From Cristatella mucedo (lineage: Eukaryota; Bryozoa; Phylactolaemata; Cristatellidae): a DNA stretch of 64,000 nucleotides. The translations under genes and the position numbers were made by a program. Numbering within the stretch: the stretch's first letter is position 1; the number at the start of each line of letters is the position of its first letter. The notes under the pieces are model-generated. The model was not told where the DNA came from. It saw only the letters and a program-made list of their open reading frames with translations, and made no database searches. Positions 1 through 22,541 of the stretch are shown here, one piece after another. The stretch is from positions 3,570,501-3,634,500 of the forward strand of contig WPIO01000021.1 of NCBI GenBank assembly GCA_009760855.2, in the 5' to 3' direction.

Positions 1-10962
<10,962 letters not shown>

Positions 10963-11607
10963 TCGGAGAGAGGCGCCGCCCTCGGACAGGGCTTACAAGC
11001 TGGTGCTCAGTCATTCTCACCTCTCTTTCTTTTGTGTGTGTGCTCTCGCTGCCTGAGAGCCTGCAAATAGCTTTCGTTGTGGTAGCCGCCACTGTGTCGA
11101 GCGCCACCGCCTCCCCGATCCCACCAAGAGCGTTTGGTTTGCGCATGGTGTTACCTTTCTTTTTTAAAGCTCAACAGATGCACATGCCAATAACCATTGT
11201 ACCGCTGTGCAGAGGCGTTCCAGAGGTGTGTGTCCAACTGTCAGCCTTTTGCGTAACTGGCGCTGATAGAAGGAAAAGCCGAGGTAGTGCAACGATGTAT
11301 TTATGTTGACAAAAAATAAGTTAAATCTACAAAATGGCATGGCTTCTAGAGCTAAGAATTCTCCTTCGAGATCCAGGGTGAGAGCAGCGGCGCTGCTAAA
11401 CGGCCTGCTGCTGGAGTAGGTGGGCCGAGTTGGGGAAGGGGGTGGCACAAAAGTGGGAAGCGCGAAGCCACTCGGTCCTCTTGGTTCCTCGGACTGTTCT
11501 GGTCCTGGTTGGTTTTGCAAGTCCAGAAATAAAGAGCTACGGGAATACAAAAGGGAAATACTAATCTTCATCGAACAGAGCTCGCCGAGTGGCTGGGTGG
11601 CCACTTG
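10963..11607. other. Convergent 3' region between CKAP5 and tetraspanin
   Basis: Only 645 bp separate the CKAP5 stop from the tetraspanin stop on the other strand, so the two 3' UTRs fill the interval or overlap. No canonical poly(A) hexamer was found on the - strand; aataca at about 11297 is a weak candidate. Confidence 0.6.
11528..11533 (+). terminator. Candidate poly(A) signal for CKAP5
   Basis: AATAAA 566 nt after the CKAP5 stop and 75 nt before the tetraspanin stop codon. It is the only canonical hexamer between the CKAP5 stop and the tetraspanin stop. Assignment rests on position only. Confidence 0.35.
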
Positions 11608-11697
11608 TCAGTACAAGCCGCGCCGATGCATGTACTTGTTGCTGCTGCTTCGCCTCCTCGTACAAACGAGCACAACCGACATTATGACGGCCAGCAT
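11608..11697 (-). CDS. Tetraspanin exon 7 (end of TM4, C-terminal tail, stop)
   Basis: Acceptor ttttgtag on the - strand; 29 codons plus TGA. It encodes [12 protein letters not shown], completing TM4, then a short basic tail ending RRGLY. A longer overlapping frame after another acceptor near 11535-11540 lacks the hydrophobic continuation of TM4. Confidence 0.88.
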   Translation of the reverse strand: MLAVIMSVVLVCTRRRSSSNKYMHRRGLY

Positions 11698-14600
11698 CTA
11701 CAAAACGAAACGATAATGACCCAGGCAAAGTCATTTGTCATCGGAGAGTCGTGCAGAAAATGTATGCCTTTGCGTGCACTCACCTGGAAGAATGCGAATG
11801 CTAGCAGTACTACGCCGATGTTCAGGAGATGGTTCTGCAGCATTGATTTGGCAGCTTGCATACAGCCCTAAGGTGTAAAGCCATCGACGGTGGCAACAAG
11901 CGTGATACGCATTGTTCATCAACCAAAATTATCGCTTAATAAACGAATCGCTAAATCATTCGAATCAAAACAATAGCAACGCTCGGATTAACACGACCAA
12001 GATAGCGAACCTGGGAATGCCAGGCCGACGAATTTCCGGACTGGCCGCAGCCACTAACGTAGTGGATGCAGCATGAGTCGGGCACTCGTTTCTCGGAAGG
12101 CCATCCGTGGCTGCCAAACCAGTCAGTGTAGTTGTCGACTCCACAGCAATTCAGCTGCATAAAGAAAATAGCAGGCATCACACGTCAGCATGCTCGGGGC
12201 AAAACCTTAAGGCAGCAGCAACAGACACCAAACAACGACTGCAATGACGGGATCGCTGGGCTCTCGAGTAGAGCAGTGAAAACCATGTACTTGCATGACT
12301 GCCAATGGGGTGCAAGTATCTTGAGGGCATGAATCGAAGGCGAGTGCAAAAAACCGCCCTTGATTGCCTCCTATGAATGTAAGAGACCTACGTATATATC
12401 AGTCATCGAAAATGTAGCCACCATCCTGCCATATCCACCTTTCATCAGCGCCTAGAAAAAGATTAAGTTCTCTGAGGGCGCTTTATCAAGTGCAATATTA
12501 TTATTATTATTATCAATAATTTCCCATATTCCGAACTCGTGCAATCCCACAGACCGGTCTACCCCACGCAAAGCATATATGACGGCGGCATCTATATTGC
12601 TTTGGGTGTGTTTGTGATTTGTCAGCTGCATCAGAAGTTTCAATTCTAGCGCCAAGAAGTAAGCTGCCCGTAAGATTCCGGCGCTCGCGAGACTCGGATT
12701 CTTCTCATCAGACACGTGCTTGTCCCTTTACCAGTAAAAACTAGGATGATGTACTCAAGTTCTCGACTCCAAACTTTTGCTAGTGTAAATGCACCTTTAA
12801 TATCATAATATCTAGCCGTCCCTCATCAGTTCCGTGATCAATCAGTTCCAGACTCTACCGAGATAAGTGAACTTCCGCGAAGTAGGATCCTTTAATTATA
12901 AATCAAATATTGTCGTAGTTTATTAGTCAATCGTTTCGTAGCTAATCAGTGTACAGCATGCTCTGATTCTTGCCCGTACACAAGCAGTGGTCAAGCGGCA
13001 GCACCTGGCGTTGAAGGATTTTCGGGGTGTTCGAATACATAGGCCTACAGTCCATACGTACAATAATTTTAATTGTAATTCATAGATGTATATATCATTG
13101 ACTCGGACAACCGAGTTCGTATCATTTCGAGTTCTGCATCATTTTCACTATCTCGATCAACTTTTTAAAGAATATAAGTGTATTTAAAAAAACCAAGATA
13201 GAGAGAAACCGCAAAAGCCGAAGTGCTGAAGGACGACTGTAGTTCATTTGTATAGCACCCTACAAGAACTTGATCTCTATTCAGGCGATTCACTTATGCC
13301 AGGGGGCTCGATCTCACGATCTCGGCCATCAAATACATTCACCTTGACCTTAGTCGAGGTGTGGACGGGCCAAACCAGCTTTACCCTCCAACCCAACCAT
13401 ACCAGCACTAAACTAGAAACCGTCCGCAGGACAGAAAAGCTTGTTTAGTTAAAGATCCGAGCAGGCTTCCAGAACCTGCTTCTAGCTCCAAGCGAGCAAC
13501 CAAGGGCAGATCAATAGGGTATCACTAAGACTTCTTACTGGGCCATCTTCCTCGTGTTGGTGTCATTGCGAAAACTGCACAGATACGAATGAGCACATCT
13601 GAAGCCAAGTAGTGCTGCATTAATTAAGGGCAGACTTGTGCCCTGCACAGAACCAAGTATGTTGGGTGGTAATCCAAAACGCTCGATCAGCTTAACGACT
13701 GTGTATTCAGGTCTGAGCCTCACATGCATCACACCATCTGCATCACACCTGAAGCATTCGCACTAGGAAGAAAAAACGCTGACGAAAAACCTGAGAGCCG
13801 CCAAGTTGGCCGAGACGGGCCTTTAAGAGCTTGACGTTGCTGCCACGAGAGCCGGACGTACGTTTGCTGCCGCCGGCGCTAGCTCCGCTCGTCCGCCTGC
13901 AGTCGCTAGCTCCTTACCTCGCCTTGAATTATGTCCCAGCCGTGCCTCAACCGGTGCTGCGCAGCTGTGTGCGCCGTTGTCGTCTTTGCATCCGAATCGA
14001 CTGGAGGGTATCGGTCGGTCAAGGAGGCGTGAAGCTCGTGGTAGATCTCGCTCTCCAGCTGCAAACCAGAAGACGGCAAAACGTACAGCCAGCGAGGGCG
14101 GCAGTCCAGAAAGCAGAAGACGGCAAAACGTACAGCCAGCGAGGGCGGCAGTCCATAAAGTGATGGCTGAACGCACTAGCCAAGCTGGAGCCCCGCTGCT
14201 GTCCAACTGTCGGCCGTGGGCGGCTACCAGCCAGCGAGAATCACGGCAAATTACAGGACCGTCGCGAGCCAAGCCGGCTTGTTTGCTCTGCATACTGCCT
14301 ATGCCGGGGCTAGGCCACAGTACAAATCTAGGCGGATCAATATCCTTTTCCAGGTTGCTGCCAACTAACAAGAATTTCGTGTGGCAAACTTTCATTAAAT
14401 GATATGGAGTTTTACCCACTTACGAAGCGGCCAGATAGCTAGCCTGCTAACCTGTTCGTGGAGCTGAGAAGAGATATAAGCTACAATAATGCAATCGAGG
14501 TTTCGTCGGCAGCAAGGTCGGCATGTTTATCTCTAAATGTATAAGTGGCAGCACCTGGCTTAAGCAATGAATACGGATGTCCAACATTCGAGGCCCGCCC

Positions 14601-17600
14601 TGCACCCCCAGTTGGTTTTTCCAGTGCCCAGTTAATCGAGTGCATTCTACATAAATTAGATGGGGCTCTACAGAAGACAGACCTACCGAAGAATGCTACT
14701 GATTGGACATAGCCTAGGAAAAACGAAACAAGTTCGAAAGAATGCCTACATCGAGCGTTCACATAGGCTGATGTGGCAGACATGGCTGCTACAGTGCAAT
14801 GCAGCACATGTGAGCCCTCATCGTGTAAACCTGAGTAGCAATGCCAAAACCATAAGGCATAAATAAACCAGTCGGTCGGATCGCTCACCTTCTCGCCACA
14901 AAGGACAGCAGCACATCCGGCTGTGACTTGAAGGCCGAAAACAATTATTGCCAGAAAGATGTACTGCAAAAAAGAAGACACTTGACACACGATGCAGGAA
15001 GGACGGCTGCATTGCCTAGGCAAGGCTCAAGTAGCAGCAGCAGCCGCACTGACGGCAGGCGCACACAGGCTTACCGTGGTAAGCATGCAGTAGTTGTCGA
15101 CGAGGGCACCGCAGCAGCCCAGGAAGGCCACGATGAGCGTCAGGCAGCCTGAAGCCATGCACAAGGCACCGGGCATGACGAAGGCATAGCCCGGCGCCAT
15201 GGCTACGAGCTCCTCACGTGTGAGCTGCAGCCAAAGGCCAACGCCCATGAGGGACACGCCAATCATCTGAAAAAGTGGGAGCGCCTGCAGAAATTCGACA
15301 CTGGAAACATTGAAAGCGTAACATCAAGGCCACGGAGGGATGTGGCTAGTGTTGTAGCATGTGGGTGTGGCTAGTAGCTGCAGCAATTCTAGCCGACATA
15401 AACTAGCTGATCTGCCGGCTGCGCCGAGAGAAGCTGACTGGAGAGCAGGCTGCCCGAAAGCCGTTTGGAAGTTGGGAAAATCGTAACTGAGCTAACGCAG
15501 TCGGTGCTGGCCAGTTAACTTGCTGCTAGTTAACTTGCCAGCTAACTCTGCCGACCAAGTACCAAGGCAGCGTCGGCACGGCAGCTGCAGCTACTGCCAT
15601 TTTGTATTCGTGTGGCAATTTTGAAGGGGGTGCAACGCGGCGAGATCGGCAGCAAAACGCTCCTACCTGGCCCTAGTAATGTAGCGCAGCCATAAATGTA
15701 CCGGAACACGGATAGAATGGACCCAGACATGGAGCGACCCAGCAGGAGAAAACAGGAAGTGCAGAAGATCCGAACGAGCAGTGGACTTGATGTAGCCGAA
15801 AGGTTGATTGCATTTGAATTATGCCCACAGTCTTCTTTCTCCAAGTTCCTGGCCGGCCAGCAACTGACCACGAATAAGTCCACAGAAGACTTGTTTCACA
15901 TCATGGATACAAAGAAGTCTGACCATACACTAGACCCAAGTCACCACACATGCTCGCATGCGCGCACACACACACGCGCACACACACACACACACCACAT
16001 CCCGTAACCTCCCCATTGAATCATGTTCGTAGGGAAGGTCACTAGGAAACACAGGAGCAATGAAGCACAGGGCTAGCAGGCAGCAGTAAGCCACGAAGGT
16101 CGAAGGTGCACTAATGCAATCAGCTAGCTGTTATGATGCGATCAGTTGTGACTTGGCAGTCACGGCAACAAAATCAGGAAGCTGGAGGAACAGGAGCCTC
16201 GTGCTACCTCACAATTTGCTCCCTTCCAAGTTCCTAAACCAGTGGCACAGCAATGCCGAACGTGAACATCTACTCAAGTCCCGACTGCGAGTTCATAAGC
16301 CGTACCTAATATCGGGCAGCATACGGATTTCCACAAACAATTTAGCCTGCTAAACGTGGCCACTGCAGTGCTGGGCAACTAAATACGAGTGCAAGCTGAT
16401 GAAGCCTGACCGAAAGGCAGCAGCAGCAGTGGATAAAACAGGGGCGGGCTACACTAGCAGTCGACACAACAAGGCGGCAGCAATGCGCTGTTCAGCATGG
16501 ACATGGCAAGTCGGTTTCGGTCGAGGCCACAGTCCTAGCCTGATGCATAGACCGAGCTCCGAGCAGGGGGGGGGGAGAAGGCAAAAGCATGAAAGCCGCA
16601 GGCAGTGCACAGAGTGGACAGAGCCAAATGAGTAAGCAGCAGCAGCAGCAAAGCCTAAAAGTGCACCAGCTGCCATCAGCCGGCAACGGACGAAACCAGG
16701 GACAAGATGTCACAAAGACTGGTGGAAACCTGTGCAACCGGCAGGCAGCAGGAACGTGAATAAGCAGCATAGACCATGTCCGGCTGGCTGCAGCAAGATC
16801 GAAAATGCAAACAGGCAAAGAGAGAACAGCATCTGTACCACTGCTGCTGTGGCTAGAGTGAACAAACAGCCGGAAAGAGAGCAAACAAGCTGGGAGAAGG
16901 CATGAACAACAGTATGGACAGTCAACAAAGCAGACCGGCTGACTCCTGCACCACTATAAGTAGCCTCAGTAGTCTCAGTAGGCAAAGTCATTTGCCACTC
17001 AAACTGGGGGTCGAAGGTGTGGGTCGAAGGGGCCAAGGCAGTTATGCAAACCAGGGCTGCTGCTGCTGCTGCAAAAGACGGTAGAAGCACTGGTAGTGAT
17101 GCTGGCTGCACGGGGGGGGGGGGGCACCGACACAGAAGGCACATACAGGCTGTGAGTCACGCCGGGGGGGGGGGGTTAGGGCCACACACACGGCCACAGC
17201 TCGACACTGTGTGCCGAAGCAGATGGTACGCCGGAGCCACAATGATGCAGCCTTCGAAAGCCGTGCAAAATCTAGCTGAGTTCTCAGTCAAAATACACAC
17301 TGCACTGTGCCTCAGCACATTTTCTGCAACTGAAAAAAGGACGGCATTCCTTACTCAAACGAAACAGCCCTTAATGACAAAATGACATTCCTGAGTCTAA
17401 TCACAGCGCCTTACCAATCGGCTCCTGAGTTTCGTCTGAGAGGAACAGTGAAGTAACAGCCAAGCCTACATGGTCAGTTTCTCTTTTATTCCTAATGACT
17501 TAGCGATTTTCCAAATGTGACTGGCACCAACCAATTCACTACCCAGAAGTTAGGTTCGAGTCCTGCAGTGGGCGATCCTTAATAATAAATATAATAAACA

Positions 17601-20600
17601 AATCCTAGCCGACTAAACAGCCTTTTTGTATAGCAACAGAAGGGCCTTTACGGCTATCACCACCGCTTGCAGCAGCGATAAAGGATCGCCCACCGCAGGA
17701 ATCGAACCCACAATCTCGGGACCAAGGTCGTGAAAGCAAGCGCCTTACCTAGTGCGCCATCACGGCTCACCATAATTACCCACTGCAAGCTTTGGCGATA
17801 AGGCTCGTCTGCGCTACATAAATGAGGCTGTTGAATTAGCTACTCTTTAGATTTACTTTTATCACCGTGAGCCAAGGGCAGAACGGAGCTGCAAGATCGA
17901 ATGGGTAGAAACCAAGTCTGCTGACTCTTCCATAAAGTAGGCCAAATCGACAGACTCGGAGGCAGGGCCTGGGCAATCGAGAATGCTATCACGGTCATTG
18001 TCAGCACGATCCACGGCAACAATGACTGGCTGATTACATTACATTGCCGGTTGCATTCTGCCGAATTGGACTAATGCAATCCATTCTAGTTTACTAAATA
18101 CTACACTTCACCTTTGTCTGAATGAGAGACAAGATTACCGGAGCTGCAAAATCAATTTAGGATGGAGTAGAGCAAATTTGAGTTACCTCCCCTGGTCATC
18201 TATCGGGAGGGCATTTCAGTCGAAGACTCTTTGCCGACTATTTACAGGTCGGCCATGCTCGACTGTATCAGTGATGAGTGGCCACCCAACAGGCCTCTGG
18301 GTGGCGGCAGACAGCCAGCAGACTGCCACTAGGGCTAAGCTAAGCAAGCAGCTGCTATCATCTCTGCCTGCCATCGACCCGATCGAACCTAGGATCTGAT
18401 CCTCCATCGTAGGAGAAGAAATGGTCCAGAACCTCACCACAGATTACAAAGAACACGTGCTCCACAGGCCCACTGAACATTTGACAGATTACACTAGTCA
18501 ATGTGATTAGTTCGGACAATAGAAGGCTAAATACAACCTTCGCCCCTGACAGATGCCTCTGTCCAGGTGGGCCTGCATCCAAGGTCGGGTCATCCAAGGA
18601 TCAGTTCGAGTAAACGCACTGGAGTCGGTGAGTCGGCATACCTCAGTACATTATCGTAATAGCTCAGGAGGCAAGGTGCTCGCTCTTAACGGCAGAGGTC
18701 GTGGGTTCGAATCCTGCAGTGAGCGATCCTTTGCAGCCAACTTCGAGCAGTAGTAAGAGCTGTTAAGGCTCTTCTGCTGCTATACAAACGAGGCTGTTAA
18801 ATCACCTAATACTTTTTATCGTGCATACCTCAGTGCATCGTCATTCAAGCCTAAACAGGCACCAAAATACATAGGTAACCACTATGTATGCATGCACATG
18901 CACCCACACAAACACACAGCAGTTAAGATGCTATAATAAATATAAGAGCAGATAGTTCATCGAGTACCCGTCCCTACTCACAATGACATGCGTGATTGGT
19001 GCACTCTTTGGCATCTCCAATGTTTGCTTCTAAAGCTCCATTTACACGGCAGACTTTCCTCTTAAATCCCCAGATTGTTGACCAATTTCCCACAGATTTG
19101 GGCTACTACTTCACCATACGTCAAAGAAAAATTTGGGGGAGGAGCCAAGTCTGCAGACTCTCGTGAAGGAGAATCTGTTTCTACTTGTGGCTCCTTGATG
19201 GTGCAGCCGACCAATCAAATCCCTGGGGCTCGTCACATATACCCCAAGATCAATAAAAAAAAATGGCTGACGTTCGTAGGCTCAAGTTATACTAAATCTG
19301 TCGTTAAACGTCCTAACTAGGAGGAAAGTCGGCCTTGGTCAGGAGGAAAGTCTGCCGTGTAAATGCAGCTTTAGCCTAAGATAGCACTTATACAATGGTA
19401 AGTCACGAAGGACTTGGGCTCGATGAAAATTGCATATGAAAATTGCCGGAGACTCAAACAATGCAACAGAGCCACTGGTCCTGGTTACAGCAGCAGCAGC
19501 AGCAGCAGGTGGGGAACCGGTAGCTGACCACAGTAAGACAACAGCAACAAAAAACACGGCTGCACCCAGTGGCACAAAACAAAGACGCAGTGGGAACTAA
19601 CGAACTTGCAGCACCCGTGAGCCCACGTGAGCAGACCCGTGAGAGCCCAGCATCTGCTGAAAGGCAGAGAAAACTCCTTGAATCTAGCAGTTGAGTACCT
19701 CGAAGGTTTGAACCTCGAGGTCTACCCAAACAAAAAGAAATTCACCTGAGCTCAACCTTGACCCTGGCCAACACGCAGGGCTGAGATGCCTTTCGTGACC
19801 CTGTTGAGTTTGTGAGTTTGGGGCGAGGAAGAGGAAGAGTCCTCGGCAGACATGCAGGGCCAGGTCGAAGGCCCTGCATGCCATGTCCCTCCCACCCCCT
19901 TCTCTCCGACCCCCACAGGCCTTCTGCACTTGCTGCTGCCAGCAGCTGAAAGAGAGGAGCAGAGAGAGAGAGCTGAGAGCTGAAACTGCTGCCAGACACT
20001 CGCGGTAGGAGGAAGAGCGTGCAGGAACAAGGCGGCCAGCAAGTGAGCAGCCACTGCTTGGTCTTAGGTAGTGCTATATCTCGAAGGTAATAATAACAAT
20101 AATATTATTAATAATAATAATACATTTGTATAGCACTAAAGGAGAACTTTGTCTCTTTCTAGGGACTTGACATGTGCTGCAAAGGAAGCACGATCGAATG
20201 ATTATTGATAACGTGCACTATTTCAGCAAGTGAAACATGGTTATAGGTGGCATTCACAGTGTCAGCATGTAAAATATTATTAGTGGTAGCATAAGCACAC
20301 AGGGTCAGCATAAGCACACAGAGGACGAATCACAAGGACCTGCTAAATGAAGTGATAAGAAGGTGCGTTTTAAGCTTCTTTTTGAATATTTTCAAGTCAG
20401 GGGGTTACGTGACGTCAGTTGGGATTTTGTTCCAGACTTTAGCAGCATACGAACTAAAGACACGGCCTCCAGAGAATTTGAGGTTCGTACGAGGTATAGC
20501 TAAACGATTTGATTCAGAACAGTGGGTGGCACGATGCCAAGCCTGGTGAGGGAATAGTTCTGATAGGTAGGCTGGAGCCAGAGAATGAAGGGACCTAAAA

Positions 20601-22501
20601 GTGAGTGACAGAACCTTGAAGTCGATGCACTGCTGGATTTGGAGCCAGTGCAGGTTGGCACGAAGCTACGTGATGTAGCAACTGTGATGCTCGTGACTGT
20701 GGCCGAGGGTCAGGGCTGGAGTCTGTAAAAAAAGAGGTTGTAATAGCAAAATGACTAAAAAGGACAGGTGACAAAAGAAAGAGGAGAGGGAGAGAGAGTG
20801 AGAGAGAGAGGGACAGAGCTTGCTGACCCTGGCGGCAGCTCAGTGCGGCTCAGGGTGGCAAGGACAGGCGACGAGGAGTGTGCAGATCGCATGAAGGGCA
20901 GCACATGTGATGCATGTCTTAGGTGCATCAGCAAGAACGGCAGCCAACAGTGTGAGAGGCATGCGTGGAAGAGCCGAAGACGTAACACACATGCCTGCAG
21001 CAGACCGTGCACGAGCAGTCAAGGAAGACTAACACCAGAAGGACAGCGCCAAGTCAAATGCAGACGACTGTGCCAAGTCAAATTTATGTAACGACCATCA
21101 CACAGCTTCAGCGATGTCGCCTTTGGCGAATCTCAAAGAATGCTCGACCACACACTAGGGACTCGTCAAACTAAGGTGAGTACAGCGCATCCATAAATGA
21201 AGACCGGCCAACGCCAGAGAGTTTCACCCAAAATCCTTTATGTGCTTATGCTTGCTGACACTATTGCATGCTACCAGTAAACACACTTGCATGCTGACCC
21301 TGTGTATGTCACCCCTAACCATGACATTCATGTTTACCGAGCATGCTACCACTCACCATTCGAACGTGATTCCTTTGCAGCAAATGCAAAGCGCATTGAA
21401 AAAAACATTGAGTTCTCTGAGGGCACTTTATCAAGTGTATAATTATCATTATTATTCTGCATATGTAACCACAATGGATGACACAACGCCGAGTGGAAAA
21501 GATTTGAGATTTTCATCGAGAGGACCCAGACTCCACTAGGGCCTACTGATAGCCGACTCCAATTCGGCTCTCACAAAAGACGAGACTCTAGCGAGCCCAT
21601 ATCCTACAGAGGCTCGCTAGAGCAAACCGGTCTCCACCCGTGAGTCTATCGAGCTTGGCATGCTAGTCTAGCTTCCGACATAGCTGGGGGAGCCAGATTT
21701 TACTATGAGCACCGGCAGCACTGGCTGCAGCAGCACGGTGGGAAGGCGGCTGCAGTCTGACCCCTGACCCCCAACCCCTGACCCCTGACCGCCGGCTGCA
21801 TCGCTTTCAGCAGCATCACCTATGCTGCTGAGCCTTATTTCGCTGCAGCTAGAAATGCAAGCAAGCCACATATGGCTGAAGCGGCAGGCGAAGGCAACCA
21901 ACATGACTGTGGCCCCGAGGCCGCTTGCGGCCCTGCAGCAGCTGGCCCTGCAGCAGCAGCAGCAGATGCACGGGGGGGGGGGGGGGGCGAGTGTAGCAGG
22001 ATCAGCAGGTGCCGGCAAGCTGGAAGGCCTGACACAGGACAGCAGCGGTAGATTCGCTGTAGCTCTCGGGGGGGGGGGGCTGACAGACCATCACCATCCC
22101 CCCAAATATTCCCAAGCTGCCCACGGCTCAGACACGACTGACCAGCACAGATTCACCTATGCTGAGGGGTGCAGACTCCGGCAAACGCACAGCAGCAGCA
22201 AGCACACAGCTAAGCCACGCAGGCACGAGCGATCTGACTGTCGATCTCGCACCACTGTGCGGCTGCCTCTCACGCGTGCGAGCAAAAGAAACATGACCCA
22301 CTTTTTAAATTGGCCAGCTTGGCAGCCATTTCGGAGTGATGCCAATGTGGGTGGAATTAGCGATTGCATTAGCCTCAGCCGATAGGCAGACTGGTTCAGT
22401 TAGGATTGCCGTCAGCACGGAGCCCAGCAGGAGGCGCCGGAGAGCAGGAAGCTGGAGCAGCAGCAGCAGCAGCATCCAGCAGCACCAGCTGGAGCAGCTG
22501 G

Positions 22502-22541
<40 letters not shown>

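Noticed and set aside
11164-11604. 146-residue - strand frame as the tetraspanin C-terminus
   Set aside because: It would follow TM4 with a long Pro/Ser tail. The exon at 11608-11697 completes TM4 with a hydrophobic stretch and correct phase instead.
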